From Photobacterium indicum (GTDB taxonomy: Bacteria > Pseudomonadota > Gammaproteobacteria > Enterobacterales > Vibrionaceae), in NCBI RefSeq assembly GCF_003026215.1, contig NZ_PYOC01000003.1, positions 372,001 through 436,000 of the forward strand: a DNA stretch of 64,000 nucleotides, given 5' to 3'. The position numbers and the translations under genes are program-made. The notes below the pieces were generated by a model, which was not told the DNA's origin, ran no database searches, and worked only from the letters and a program-made list of their open reading frames with translations. Shown here piece after piece: positions 45,676-55,145 of the stretch (position 1 is the stretch's first letter; each line of letters starts with the position of its first letter).

Positions 45676-45767
45676 TCCCTGTACGTTAGAATATTAACGC
45701 TATAGGCAAAACAATAAGCAACCAAGCGAATACTTGATGTGCGCATTGTTTTAGTGAACTGAATGAT

Positions 45768-45790
45768 AGCCGCCTTAAATATAGGCGGCT
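45768..45790 (+). terminator. Hairpin between torA and torD
   Basis: Stem agccgcc / ggcggct with a nine-base loop about 90 bases after torA, followed by an A-rich, not T-rich, stretch. It may protect or partly end the torCA message, lowering torD. Confidence 0.55.
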
Positions 45791-45924
45791 AATCAAAAAT
45801 AATAAAAAGATAGGCGATCTGAAGCAATAACCTCACCTTTCTTTAAACAAAATAAAGCCTATTCACATATAATCATTACAAATCTATGTTTTATGTGAAT
45901 ATGTTTTAAGTGTCTGGAGTGACC

Positions 45925-46575
45925 ATGCAAGAATTTATTGCTTTCAACGAACAACGTGCTGAGATTTACTGGTGGATGTCTTCGCTTTTAGCTCGAGAGT
46001 TGACGAATGAAGATTTAACCGAATACCACGGTGACGAAATGTTCACTTTCTTGTCTGGTTTAGGAATGACACCAGAGCTTAAAGAACCCGTTGAAACATT
46101 CCGCAATGCGATCAACACGCTAAAAACACGTGAAGATGCACAGCTTGAATTAGCAGCTGATTTCTGTGGCCTATTTCTGAGCACACCAAAATCAGGCGCG
46201 TTACCTTATGCATCAATATATGTTGGTGAATCTGGTTTATTAAACGATAAACCAGCTCAAGATATGAATGCATTAATGGAAGAATACGGCATTGCACAAC
46301 GTAAAGAATTCAACGAACCTGCAGATCATATTGCAGTCGAATTAGACTTTATGGGCAATCTTATTATCCAAGCAAACCAAGAGCTGGATGAAGAAAAACG
46401 TGAAGCGTTGATGCAAGCGCAATTAGCCTTTGTTAATAACATGCTATTGAACTGGATTCCAGCATTTGCCCAGTCGTGTAAAGCACGTGATGACTTCGGG
46501 TTTTATACTGCATCTGTTAACTTACTTGTTGCTTTCTGCCAACTCGACTCTGCATTCCTTCTAGGTGAAGAATAA
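45925..46575 (+). CDS. torD: TorD chaperone for TMAO reductase
   Basis: A 216-residue cytoplasmic protein of the TorD/DmsD family that binds the Tat signal of TorA and protects it until molybdenum cofactor is inserted. Family features are the all-helical composition, the LELAADFCGLFL segment and EPADHIAVELDFMGNL. I use the ATG at 45925, with GGAG five bases upstream; the frame is open back to 45910. It lies 249 bases after torA with a hairpin between them, so it may have its own promoter. Confidence 0.9.
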   Translation: MQEFIAFNEQRAEIYWWMSSLLARELTNEDLTEYHGDEMFTFLSGLGMTPELKEPVETFRNAINTLKTREDAQLELAADFCGLFLSTPKSGALPYASIYVGESGLLNDKPAQDMNALMEEYGIAQRKEFNEPADHIAVELDFMGNLIIQANQELDEEKREALMQAQLAFVNNMLLNWIPAFAQSCKARDDFGFYTASVNLLVAFCQLDSAFLLGEE

Positions 46576-46648
46576 AACTAATCAATAATAATCGGTGAGC
46601 ATGCATGTTGGTACCTACATGATAATGCCACTGACACACTATCTCCTT

Positions 46649-46673
46649 GCCGGTATTTAATACCGGCTTTTTT
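46649..46673 (+). terminator. torD terminator
   Basis: Stem gccggtatt / aataccggc followed by TTTTTT, about 75 bases after torD. Confidence 0.85.
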
Positions 46674-46818
46674 ACCTAAATTCAGAAAGCTTAGATTCAT
46701 TGAGATATCGACCTGCAGAGTGTTCAGCTTTTAAACAGCCTTCATGACAATCTTCTGACATAACTCCCCCTTCCGACATTTAACGTATATCTCATACTAA
46801 ATAACATGAGATATAAAC

Positions 46819-47376
46819 ATGTCTAAAATAACGGTGAAAGCCCCTCTATTTAAATCCTTATTTACAAAACTGCTTCTATCTTTTTCAATACTTGGCTTTA
46901 TCGCAAGCGTGCAAGTAAATGCGAGTGAAGTAATGGCTTCACCTGCTGTTGAACAGCAAAAACTGGCTAATCGTATTGGCATAATTCAGCAAGAGTTAGC
47001 TGATATAAGAACACAAACCATGCAATCAAACCCAGCTCTTGTTGATCAGGTAAAAACATTTGAAGCAACGTTTGAAAAGAAAGCAAAAGAAATCAATTAC
47101 CAGCCAGAGGAATTCCTGAAACGTGCGCAAGATATCCAGCAACAAGTACGAGATGAAAATACGACAGACGAACAACGTGCTGAGCTAATAAAATCGTTTG
47201 CGAAAGAAAAACAAGCATTAGCTAAACAACGTGAATCTATCATGGCAGATCCTGAGCTTAGTAAACTCGAAATCGCACTACAGAAAGATACGATCTCTGC
47301 AATGAAAAAACAGGATCCAAAAACAGAGACTCTCTTAAAAGAGCTCGACACTTTATTTACTCAATTTAGAAGCTAA
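46819..47376 (+). CDS. Exported coiled-coil protein, 185 aa
   Basis: An N-terminal signal-type stretch (KLLLSFSILGFIASVQVNAS, cleavage after VNA) precedes an almost entirely helical, Gln/Glu/Lys-rich domain with heptad-like spacing (LANRIGIIQQELADIRTQT, then FLKRAQDIQQQV). No cysteine is present. It is probably a periplasmic coiled coil. No family recognised. A long hairpin ends the unit. Confidence 0.72.
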   Translation: MSKITVKAPLFKSLFTKLLLSFSILGFIASVQVNASEVMASPAVEQQKLANRIGIIQQELADIRTQTMQSNPALVDQVKTFEATFEKKAKEINYQPEEFLKRAQDIQQQVRDENTTDEQRAELIKSFAKEKQALAKQRESIMADPELSKLEIALQKDTISAMKKQDPKTETLLKELDTLFTQFRS

Positions 47377-47426
47377 ATCGACAAGCTAGACTAGTTCCCC
47401 CCTAAGTTAACGAGAAAGCGAGCAAT

Positions 47427-47480
47427 AAAAAAACCTGTGGCAAGTCTGAGTAACTCATCAGACTTGCCACAGGTTTTTTT
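47427..47480. terminator. Strong bidirectional terminator
   Basis: A perfect 23-bp stem (47427-47449 with 47458-47480) whose ends are seven A and seven T, between convergent genes. Confidence 0.93.
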
Positions 47481-47500
47481 GTATTACCACTGTTTCGCAA

Positions 47501-47890
47501 TTACATTTCTACAGCTTTGTTTACACTAAGCTGCTTCATACCTTTTACTATCTTCGCAAACCAAGCCACAATCGCTGCCAAGGCAATGACTGCACCAATA
47601 AACGGCAGTACATTCAGTACAGTATGAAGCACATTACTATGTACCCAATACTCAGCACCCGCTACCATACCCGTTGTAGTCGCCGCAGTTACACCCAAAA
47701 CAACAAAAAATGTGAAGAACAAAAAGAAGCTTCGAATAATGGTGTAATAATGGCTGTAAGCCACTTCATCAGTACCTTTATTCAACTGATAGCCAGAATA
47801 AATAATGGCAACAATACCAGAGATTAGTAGTGTGAAAGGTGTTAAAAAGCTTGCGATATAGGCAAACCATAAACCGTTTTTATTAGCCAT
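47501..47890 (-). CDS. Small integral membrane protein, 129 aa
   Basis: Three hydrophobic helices: WFAYIASFLTPFTLLISGIVAII, FFLFFTFFVVLGVTAATTTG and LNVLPFIGAVIALAAIVAWF, with short polar loops. It broadly resembles DUF4870-type membrane proteins. Function unknown. It reads leftward and lies after hutZ with about 240 bases and a hairpin between them, so it is probably a separate unit. Confidence 0.7.
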   Translation of the reverse strand: MANKNGLWFAYIASFLTPFTLLISGIVAIIYSGYQLNKGTDEVAYSHYYTIIRSFFLFFTFFVVLGVTAATTTGMVAGAEYWVHSNVLHTVLNVLPFIGAVIALAAIVAWFAKIVKGMKQLSVNKAVEM

Positions 47891-48035
47891 AATATTGATC
47901 CGGTATAAACGTAAAGGTTGTCGTAATTATCACACTTATTTGAGAGACATCAAGTTTCTCATTGTTATCTGATGATCATGATCAAGCGTTTAAAAAACCT
48001 GTCTGTGATTGTCCGCAATAACACCCTAAACAAAC

Positions 48036-48066
48036 AAAGGCCTGAACCTAGGTTCAAGCCTTTTGC
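48036..48066 (-). terminator. hutWXZ terminator
   Basis: Stem aaaggcctgaacc / ggttcaagccttt with one mismatch and a two-base centre, downstream of hutZ. Confidence 0.72.
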
Positions 48067-48132
48067 TTATTAACTGTACCAACTTACTGTGCTTTTAAGC
48101 GTACTTCACTTATGCCCAAGCGTGGATATACA

Positions 48133-48690
48133 TTATAACTCTTCTGTTGGCGCTGTTACTTCACTACCATCTTTAACGCGCTTATGACCTTCTGTTAGAT
48201 GCACAAAATCAACCAGGTCATCGCTGCTTACTTGAAATGCTTTACCAAAGCCTTTTACAAATAAGCCTTGAGTGGGTTCAAGACGGAACATTTTAAAATC
48301 TTCCAATCCACTTAAACCATTTACAATCTCGCCAAAACGATCTTTAAGACCCACTACGGCTTCTTGCCAGCGTGCTGTTTCACGTTCTACGATCACAACA
48401 TTAGCTTCAAAAGTTAAACGCTTACGTGCATAAATTGTTTTCGATGTAGCTTCATCTTCAATCATCATTAAAGATACTTTCGGGTTTTCAAGCAGGTTAC
48501 GTGCATGCTTTGCAATTTGGCTAATCAATACATAATAGCCATCATCTAACAATGCAAACGGGGCATAACTCACGTTCGGGTTGCCATTCGCATCAACTGT
48601 CGCTAGCTGAATAGTTTGGCACAATTCGCGAAACTCTTTAATTTCTGGACCTAAACGATTTTGAAGGCGCTCTTGTTTTACCTGACTCAT
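48133..48690 (-). CDS. hutZ: Heme utilization protein HutZ
   Basis: A 185-residue flavin-reductase-like split-barrel protein (pyridoxamine phosphate oxidase fold). In V. cholerae, HutZ binds heme and breaks it down with oxygen to release iron. The DANGNPNVSYAPFALLDDGYYVLIS segment and KGFGKAFQVS are family features. GGAG lies about 9 bases before the ATG. It is last in hutW-hutX-hutZ, the order known in Vibrio. Confidence 0.92.
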   Translation of the reverse strand: MSQVKQERLQNRLGPEIKEFRELCQTIQLATVDANGNPNVSYAPFALLDDGYYVLISQIAKHARNLLENPKVSLMMIEDEATSKTIYARKRLTFEANVVIVERETARWQEAVVGLKDRFGEIVNGLSGLEDFKMFRLEPTQGLFVKGFGKAFQVSSDDLVDFVHLTEGHKRVKDGSEVTAPTEEL

Positions 48691-48769
48691 TTATACTTTC
48701 TCCGTTTATACCTGTTTAGTCGGTATTTTGGGGTTATTTTTTAATGTGATGACAATTTATAAATACTTT

Positions 48770-49288
48770 TTATACATACTGTGTTTTTAACTGCTGAAAT
48801 TTTTCAATTTGTTCTGGGAATAACTTACGTTGCTTATCGCGACCTAAATACACTTTAAATACACATTCACCCGTTTTAGCAAAGAAGCCAATGAAGTAAC
48901 TTTCTTGCCCCATAAACGCTTTACTGACTAACGCAACCTGAGCGACAAGATCTAAACGCAAATGACCGTGCAATTCGCCGTCTTTACCCATCAAGTTATA
49001 ATAACCACGCGCTTCCTTACCTTTAGGAAACGGTGCCTTTACTTCAAAAATTGAGCCCATAGAATGCACAATTGTTGTAACAGGGCCCCATAAAGGTAAA
49101 TCTTCTAGAATGTTTTTCGCGACCTCACCAGGTAGTGTCGCTACTAACTCATCAGGAAAAGCAAATACAACTTCACCTTCGGTAACCTCTAATTTTTCTG
49201 CAATTGCACCAGCATGTAATTTAGGGTCGTCAGCCAATACTGCAGCTACTTTTTCTTTCATTGTTTCTAGTGAGTATGTTGAATACAC
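48770..49288 (-). CDS. hutX: Heme carrier HutX
   Basis: A 172-residue protein of the HutX/ChuX family, cytoplasmic heme carriers that hand heme to HutZ. The first half looks like a small helical domain (MKEKVAAVLADDPKLHAGAIA) and the second carries the heme-binding region (VTTIVHSMGSIFEVKAPFPKG). The start is a GTG with GGGAGAAA upstream; an internal ATG nine codons later lacks such a site. Middle gene of the hutWXZ set. Confidence 0.9.
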   Translation of the reverse strand: MYSTYSLETMKEKVAAVLADDPKLHAGAIAEKLEVTEGEVVFAFPDELVATLPGEVAKNILEDLPLWGPVTTIVHSMGSIFEVKAPFPKGKEARGYYNLMGKDGELHGHLRLDLVAQVALVSKAFMGQESYFIGFFAKTGECVFKVYLGRDKQRKLFPEQIEKFQQLKTQYV

Positions 49289-49355
49289 GGTGTTTCTCCC
49301 AGGTTTATAAATGCTTTAACAATTAATTTTATCTATTGAATGCGTTAGACACGTT

Positions 49356-50783
49356 TCATGCCGCCGCTTGTGCAGGCAAAAACTGCTGTAAAACCTCAAT
49401 CATCGCTTGAGCCAACGACACAGACCAAAACTGCCCCGCTAGTGTTAGCGACAAATACTCATTATCGACATCGACTAGCCCGTGACTTTCCCACTTTTTG
49501 AATAACGGTAAACAGTAGCCATAAACATCAATATTCATGTACATTGCTGGAATCTGGTTTGCCATCACTTGCTGTGCAAGAGCCTTTCTAAGTAACGATG
49601 CAGACAATACCCCGCGATCAAAGCTCGCTTTAATTTCTGCGTGTAGTGCCGCTAAAGGTGCAGACTTAGTCATCATCATTAAAGGCATCTCACCTTTACT
49701 TACAGACGCCATATACGTATCTAAGTTCCGATGCTGCATGAAACCATAGCCACCAACGTTACCACCAGCTCCTGCACCTAAAGGTAATACCTCAGCAGAG
49801 GTTTTAGCTAAACTGTTGTAAACACTACGTTCGCGGTTATCTCTGGCCCAATGGTTCACACTTAAACGACGCATATGGTGTTTCGCCATAAAGTTCACAC
49901 CATTTTCGAACATCGTTGCTTTTGTTGGGGTATCTGCAGGCTCTGGTAATCGACCATTCTCAACCAGCCCTTTCATCGGTGTACCACCCATTTCAATGAG
50001 CTGATACAAGTCAACACCATGCGCGCCACTGTCTAAGAAATCATTCAAATCTTGTTGCCACACCGTTAAGTCTTGATATGGCAATCCATACAATAGATCG
50101 ATAACAATAGGTGCTGATTCGCTCGAACTAAGCGCTTGAATTCTCTCTAATACCACGTCTTTATCATCTAAGCGCTTTGCTTTACGTCGTACTTGCGTAT
50201 CGAAGCTTTGCACACCAAATGAAAAACGATTGAAGCCACCTTCTAGTGCTGAATCAAACATTTCATCAGTAAACCGATTAATTCGCCCTTCCAACGTTAG
50301 TTCACAATCTGTTGTTAATGGGAAATGTTGGCGGATCATTTGTCCTAAACGCTTAATTTGCGCTGCCGTTAAATCTGTTGGGGTGCCACCACCTATATAT
50401 ACCGCATGAAATGGTGCTGCTTGTGTCCAAGCTTGACGTGCTTTCAGTTCAAGCTCGACCATCAACGCAGCAAAATAATCATCAATTAAACTTTGGCTCG
50501 ATGCATATTGGAAAAAATTACAATACGTACAACGCACACGACAAAAAGGAATATGTACGTATAAACAACGCTTCCCCGACTGCTTTGGCGTCGTACTTAA
50601 AATTGCTTGCGCTATAGGCTGCTGTTCGCTCTCTGCAACCATTGATGTCATGCCACCAGCATGCGCTGTTCGTTTTTGACGGAATGCAAACCTCAGTGGA
50701 TCAGGCGTGTTTTCCCCGACAATATCAACACTCATGCTTTCAACATGAATTTTATTAATACTAGGCAATTGTTCTTTATTCAT
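49356..50783 (-). CDS. hutW: Radical SAM heme-degradation enzyme HutW
   Basis: A 475-residue radical SAM protein of the HemN-like ChuW/HutW group. The 4Fe-4S cluster site is CRVRCTYC (CxxxCxxC) near residue 110, followed by IGGGTPTDL. These enzymes open heme without oxygen, so together with HutZ the cell can take iron from heme both with and without air. First gene of the leftward unit, starting at the shared Fur-controlled region. Confidence 0.9.
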   Translation of the reverse strand: MNKEQLPSINKIHVESMSVDIVGENTPDPLRFAFRQKRTAHAGGMTSMVAESEQQPIAQAILSTTPKQSGKRCLYVHIPFCRVRCTYCNFFQYASSQSLIDDYFAALMVELELKARQAWTQAAPFHAVYIGGGTPTDLTAAQIKRLGQMIRQHFPLTTDCELTLEGRINRFTDEMFDSALEGGFNRFSFGVQSFDTQVRRKAKRLDDKDVVLERIQALSSSESAPIVIDLLYGLPYQDLTVWQQDLNDFLDSGAHGVDLYQLIEMGGTPMKGLVENGRLPEPADTPTKATMFENGVNFMAKHHMRRLSVNHWARDNRERSVYNSLAKTSAEVLPLGAGAGGNVGGYGFMQHRNLDTYMASVSKGEMPLMMMTKSAPLAALHAEIKASFDRGVLSASLLRKALAQQVMANQIPAMYMNIDVYGYCLPLFKKWESHGLVDVDNEYLSLTLAGQFWSVSLAQAMIEVLQQFLPAQAAA

Positions 50784-50982
50784 AGATTAATGTGCTGGTT
50801 TAACCAGCCACTCCTCGTATCGGTACTCTTCACCAAAATAGTGAGAGTTAAGTAATAAGGTGAGCACTTATCACTTAGCTAATGAGTCAACTTCAACGCT
50901 GTTTACTTTCTTTATGCATACTTTCTTATTAACTGACGATTCATGTTCATTTCTGTCATTTACCCAGACAACCAATCGTATT

Positions 50983-51010
50983 GTGAATGCATTAGAGCTA
51001 ATGTATTCAC
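50983..51010. promoter_or_regulatory. 28-bp palindrome in the hut control region
   Basis: The arms gtgaatgcattag (50983-50995) and ctaatgtattcac (50998-51010) pair at 12 of 13 positions around two bases. It could be an operator for a second regulator, or a hairpin at the 5' end of a leader. Confidence 0.5.
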
Positions 51011-51125
51011 AGACGGAAACCATCAACTAACTCATTGAAATTAAGGTATTTATATCAAAAAAGGCAAAAATGAAAAGATAATCAGTCTTATTTGATTGGC
51101 ATCATATTCACCATCAAATGAGATT

Positions 51126-51144
51126 GCAAATGATAATTGATATT
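51126..51144 (+). promoter_or_regulatory. Fur box in the divergent hut region
   Basis: gcaaatgataattgatatt agrees well with the Fur consensus GATAATGATAATCATTATC. It is the same type of site as the one before hutA and can serve both directions. Confidence 0.78.
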
Positions 51145-51268
51145 ATTCGCTTTTAGTGGATAATAAGGCTAATTCTTGATAACGTGTTTATCTCAATATC
51201 GTTATTACCCTTAATTCCAATGCCTTGTGCGTTTATGGAAATATCAAATTTTCGAGCAGGTGATCTTT

Positions 51269-52042
51269 GTGAATACCAAGCGATACGTCATTGCGGGTGC
51301 TACATCCATTCTTTTCCATGGCATCTTGCTTTCTGCAATCCCAAACAAAAATGCGATGGCAATGCCTGTTGGTGCTGAATCTGTGCGTGTATCTCTCAAT
51401 TTGGTTTCAACACCTCAAGTAGCTTCTTCACAACCAATAGCTGAACTGGTCAAGCAAGACGTAATCAAACAGGCGGTACAAAAAACGCCGCCTAAAAAGG
51501 TAATTGAACCCGTAGAAACAAAAACAAAAAAGCTGGTAAAAAAATCGGACAACAAACCGAAAGTAATTAAAAAAGTGAAACCTACTCCCCCCCCTATAGA
51601 GAAGATCACACCAAAGAAAGTGGTTAAGAAGACGACTCCAAAGAAGCAAAAAACAGAGGTTAAACAAACACCAGCTAAAACCATAGATAAGCCAATGCCA
51701 AGCGTTGCTAAAACAGAAAAGCCAGCAACAAAAAATGAAGTGTCGGCGGGTGCTAATTCACCAGCGTTAGTATCAAAACCAACATTTGCAACACGCCCTA
51801 GCCCTGTGAAATATCCGCGTTTAGCTAAACGCCGCGGTGTTCAAGGGGAAGTTATGGTTGAGGTATGGATTGATCAAACTGGCCGACAAATCAAACAAAC
51901 ATTACTCGCCTCTTCAGGCACAAACATGCTGGATAAAGCCGCATTAGATGCCATCAAAAAATGGCAATTCTCTTCTCATATCGTCGATGGACAAGCAATT
52001 GCCCACCGAGTACAGATTCCTGTTCGTTTTCAGTTGGATTAA
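51269..52042 (+). CDS. tonB: TonB energy-transducing protein
   Basis: A 257-residue inner-membrane protein with one N-terminal helix (YVIAGATSILFHGILLSA), a long Lys/Pro-rich spacer (about residues 60-170), and a TonB C-terminal domain with YPRLAKRRGVQGEVMVEVWID and an IPVRF ending. It carries energy to outer-membrane receptors such as HutA. The start is a GTG at 51269, with AGGTGA five bases upstream; another GTG at 51227 is less likely. First gene of tonB-exbB-exbD-hutB-hutC-hutD. Confidence 0.93.
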   Translation: MNTKRYVIAGATSILFHGILLSAIPNKNAMAMPVGAESVRVSLNLVSTPQVASSQPIAELVKQDVIKQAVQKTPPKKVIEPVETKTKKLVKKSDNKPKVIKKVKPTPPPIEKITPKKVVKKTTPKKQKTEVKQTPAKTIDKPMPSVAKTEKPATKNEVSAGANSPALVSKPTFATRPSPVKYPRLAKRRGVQGEVMVEVWIDQTGRQIKQTLLASSGTNMLDKAALDAIKKWQFSSHIVDGQAIAHRVQIPVRFQLD

Positions 52043-52045
52043 ATA

Positions 52046-52789
52046 ATGGACACCATCAATAATTTACAAAACCAATTTGGGCTAATGACATGGCCTCTTC
52101 TTATCTGCTCTGCGTTAACCATCATGCTCTTGTTGGAAAGATGCGTACAAGTACTCTTGTGTACCGGTGTGGGTAAAACTAAAATTAATGCTCTACTTGC
52201 CAAGCAATATCGAGATGATGATCGCGGGTTAGATGAGCTTGCCTCTGAATTAAAACAACAACGCCCTTTGCTATACAAGGGAGTGGCAATGCTAATTTCA
52301 CATCGTCATTTTGATAAGCCTCTTCGTGAAGATGCCGCTGGGATTTGGTTACAACAAAAGCGTACACAATTACGCTCAGGCTTGCGTTTACTCTCGCTGA
52401 TTGGCGTGATCACCCCTTTGCTAGGTTTATTGGGCACAGTGTTGGGTTTAATCGAAATGTTTAAAGGAATTGCCGCCACAACTGGTTCAGTGACACCGAG
52501 CGATCTTGCCGACGGCCTTGGGCTTGCCATGCGAACAACAGCTGCAGGTTTGATTATTGCTCTACCTGCAATAACAGGCGCTCAACTTCTAGGTTTATGG
52601 GCAGATCAGGTAACCGCAAAATTAGAACATACCTTAAACCATTGTAACCTTTGGTTAGAAGGGCTAGACCTTGACCCTGCTTGTAATAAGCATTCGAAAA
52701 AAACGAGTGTAGAGCCATCAGCGGTCAACATAAATACAGCAACAGCTAACATCAACACCTCTCTTTCCAGTACAGAGACAGCCTTATGA
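52046..52789 (+). CDS. exbB: ExbB proton-channel subunit
   Basis: A 247-residue inner-membrane protein with three helices; the region GLRLLSLIGVITPLLGLLGT, then GLIEMFKGIA, is the MotA/TolQ/ExbB signature. With ExbD it feeds proton-motive force into TonB. It starts three bases after the tonB stop. The C-terminal tail of about 35 residues is Asn/Thr/Ser-rich and probably variable. Overlaps exbD by four bases. Confidence 0.93.
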   Translation: MDTINNLQNQFGLMTWPLLICSALTIMLLLERCVQVLLCTGVGKTKINALLAKQYRDDDRGLDELASELKQQRPLLYKGVAMLISHRHFDKPLREDAAGIWLQQKRTQLRSGLRLLSLIGVITPLLGLLGTVLGLIEMFKGIAATTGSVTPSDLADGLGLAMRTTAAGLIIALPAITGAQLLGLWADQVTAKLEHTLNHCNLWLEGLDLDPACNKHSKKTSVEPSAVNINTATANINTSLSSTETAL

Positions 52790-53205
52790 TCAGCGTAAGC
52801 CATACATATAGAAATGATGACGAGCTTAAGCCTGATCTCACTCCCTTACTCGATATCATTTTCATCGTTATGGTTTTTTTGTTGCTCACTGCCAGTGTGA
52901 AATTGAAAGCACTCGATGTCGAATTACCGAGAACAGAAACACAGATCTTACAAACAACGGAAGCCGACCCTATTACGATCAATCTTATTGCAAAAGAACC
53001 GTTCTGGGCGCTACAAGGCCAATCTTTTAAGACTTGGGATAGCTTTACCGTTGCGCTATTAAAACAAGTAAAGAATGGACCTACAAAGCCTGTCGTTATT
53101 GGTGCAGATAAAAATGCATCGGTAGAACAAATGCTAAAGCTATTAGCCTTCTTGCAACAACATGAAATTAAAGCCACACAACTATTGATGGAAGATAACG
53201 CGTAA
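52786..53205 (+). CDS. exbD: ExbD proton-channel subunit
   Basis: A 139-residue protein with one N-terminal membrane helix. The segment LTPLLDIIFIVMVFLLLTAS contains the essential membrane Asp for proton flow. A periplasmic domain follows. Its ATG overlaps the exbB stop, and its own stop overlaps the hutB start by one base, so translation of the three is coupled. Confidence 0.93.
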   Translation: MISVSHTYRNDDELKPDLTPLLDIIFIVMVFLLLTASVKLKALDVELPRTETQILQTTEADPITINLIAKEPFWALQGQSFKTWDSFTVALLKQVKNGPTKPVVIGADKNASVEQMLKLLAFLQQHEIKATQLLMEDNA

Positions 53206-54074
53206 TGGAAAAGAACATAAACAAAAAAATGAATACGATGAAACTCGCAGTCTTAGCTAGCGCATTGATTTTCTCTAGCAGTTCATCATGGGCAAGTGAA
53301 CGCATTATTAGTGCAGGGGCTGCGATTACTGAAATCATCTATGCACTGAATGCTGAAAGCCAGCTGGTTGCTGTAGATCTAACCAGTAAAACCTTGGTTA
53401 AAGGCGCTTATCCATTAGTGGGTTATCACCGACAGTTGTCCGCAGAAAGCTTAATGTCTTTAACACCAGATCGCATTATTGGTTCAAATGAAATGGGACC
53501 AAGCAGTACATTAAAATTGCTTAAGCAAGGTGGAATTGATGTTGATGTCGTCAACTCAGGCGAAACAGTAAAAGACCTATTAGAACGCATTGATGAGGTC
53601 GCAGCTTTAACCAATAAAACACCAGCAGCTACATCATTAAAAGCAGAAGTAAGCAAAAAAGTAGACGCGATACAAACACACCTACTCACACAAACCACAC
53701 AAAAAAAAGTATTGTTCTTGATGATTCATGATGGACGACCTGCGAATGTTGCTGGGCGTAATACCACAGCAGACACCGTGATCAGATTAGCCGGTGCAAT
53801 TAACCCTGCCGCAAGTACAGTTGAAGCATACAAACCAATCTCTGCTGAAGCTATGGTGCAGATGCAGCCAGACATTATCTTATTAAGTGGCCGAACATTA
53901 AGTTCAATTGGCACAATCGATGACTTGCTAAAAAAAATGCCTCTACTTACAGCGACACCAGCGGGTAAAAATAAAGCACTGGCGACTATCGATGGTACAG
54001 CGCTAATTGGAGGCTTAGGTCTGAAGAGTATTGATGAAGCTGAACGTTTAAATAAAGTTTTCTATCAAGATTAA
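53205..54074 (+). CDS. hutB: Heme ABC transporter, periplasmic binding protein
   Basis: A 289-residue protein of the class III (FecB/BtuF-like) binding proteins. A signal peptide ends near SSSSWAS. It binds heme in the periplasm and hands it to HutC. Segments such as RIISAGAAITEIIYALNAES, LSAESLMSLTPDRIIGS and DIILLSGRTLSSIG fit the family. Three in-frame ATGs near the start are possible; I keep the first, coupled to exbD. Confidence 0.92.
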   Translation: MEKNINKKMNTMKLAVLASALIFSSSSSWASERIISAGAAITEIIYALNAESQLVAVDLTSKTLVKGAYPLVGYHRQLSAESLMSLTPDRIIGSNEMGPSSTLKLLKQGGIDVDVVNSGETVKDLLERIDEVAALTNKTPAATSLKAEVSKKVDAIQTHLLTQTTQKKVLFLMIHDGRPANVAGRNTTADTVIRLAGAINPAASTVEAYKPISAEAMVQMQPDIILLSGRTLSSIGTIDDLLKKMPLLTATPAGKNKALATIDGTALIGGLGLKSIDEAERLNKVFYQD

Positions 54075-54092
54075 GTAAAGGTTACACACCAC

Positions 54093-55145
54093 ATGCAATC
54101 AAGACGTATGCAACTTCAACGTTTACCTATTGAAACACTCTTACCATTAGGTATTGGGTTATTATTTTTTGCGATCACTTCTTCAATTGTTATCGGTCCG
54201 ATGGACATCAGCTTCATCGACAGTATTAAAGCATTGATACCGTGGGAAACGGATTTACCAGCTCATATACAATTAGTGGTTAATCAAATTCGCTTACCAC
54301 GCACATTATTAGCCATTGCCATCGGCGCTATCTTGGCATTATGTGGTGCCGTTATGCAGGGGTTATTTAGAAACCCTTTGGCTGACCCTGGCATTATTGG
54401 TGTTTCAGGCGGTGCGGCATTAGGCGCTGCAATTGCAGTTGTTTTTTTTGCACCTCTTGTTGTCAATTACCCACTGATTTTGACACTCGGTACTGTGCCT
54501 GTCTTCGCTTTTATAGGCGGCGCATTAAGCACATTCTTTGTTTATTACCTTGGAACAGATAAGAACGGTACATCAGTCACCATTATGCTTCTGGCGGGTG
54601 TTGCAATTGGGGCACTTTCTGGTGCCGCCCTTGGTTTTATGAATTTCATCGCCGATGATCAAGCACTACGCGACTTATCATTATGGTCAATGGGATCATT
54701 AGCCGGTTCAACATGGCCTGGCATCATCTTAGCGTTCACTACTTTGGCTATTTTACTATGGCTATTTTGTCGCGACGCCAATGCACTGAATGCCTTTCTA
54801 CTCGGTGAGGCTGAAGCCAAACATATGGGGGTGAATGTACAGATGCTTAAACGTCGCCTTATTTTATTATGTGCCGCAGGTGTTGGCGTTACCGTTTCTC
54901 TGACTGGCATCATTGGGTTTGTTGGTCTGGTTATTCCCCATTTAGGCCGAATGCTTTCAGGGCCAAATCATAAAACATTACTTCCCATTTCTGCATTATT
55001 AGGGGCTTTGATTCTATTGATTGCAGATATGATTGCACGCGTCGTGCTTGCCCCTTTAGAACTTCCTGTCGGTATTGTTACTGCTATTTTAGGTGCACCA
55101 TTTTTTATCCTCTTACTTGTTAAGCAAAAAGGAAGAATGTCATGA
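54093..55145 (+). CDS. hutC: Heme ABC transporter permease
   Basis: A 350-residue FecCD-family inner-membrane permease with about ten helices. Family segments include VNQIRLPRTLLAIAIGAILA, MQGLFRNPLADPGIIGVSGGA and GFVGLVIPHLGRML. It forms the channel of the heme importer with HutD. It overlaps hutD by four bases. Confidence 0.93.
   Translation: MQSRRMQLQRLPIETLLPLGIGLLFFAITSSIVIGPMDISFIDSIKALIPWETDLPAHIQLVVNQIRLPRTLLAIAIGAILALCGAVMQGLFRNPLADPGIIGVSGGAALGAAIAVVFFAPLVVNYPLILTLGTVPVFAFIGGALSTFFVYYLGTDKNGTSVTIMLLAGVAIGALSGAALGFMNFIADDQALRDLSLWSMGSLAGSTWPGIILAFTTLAILLWLFCRDANALNAFLLGEAEAKHMGVNVQMLKRRLILLCAAGVGVTVSLTGIIGFVGLVIPHLGRMLSGPNHKTLLPISALLGALILLIADMIARVVLAPLELPVGIVTAILGAPFFILLLVKQKGRMS

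Larger units (their letters stand above)
50784..51268. other. Divergent hut control region
   Basis: About 485 bases between hutW and tonB, both starting here and reading apart. It contains a near-perfect 28-bp palindrome at 50983-51010 and a Fur box at 51126-51144. No gene recognised. Confidence 0.7.

Noticed and set aside
51415-51684. Phe-rich leftward frames opposite tonB
   Set aside because: They are mirror images of the Lys/Pro-rich spacer of TonB, which reads as Phe/Gly/Leu on the other strand.
52752-53177. Leftward frame of 141 codons opposite exbD
   Set aside because: Antisense to a clear exbD with all family features; no independent signals.
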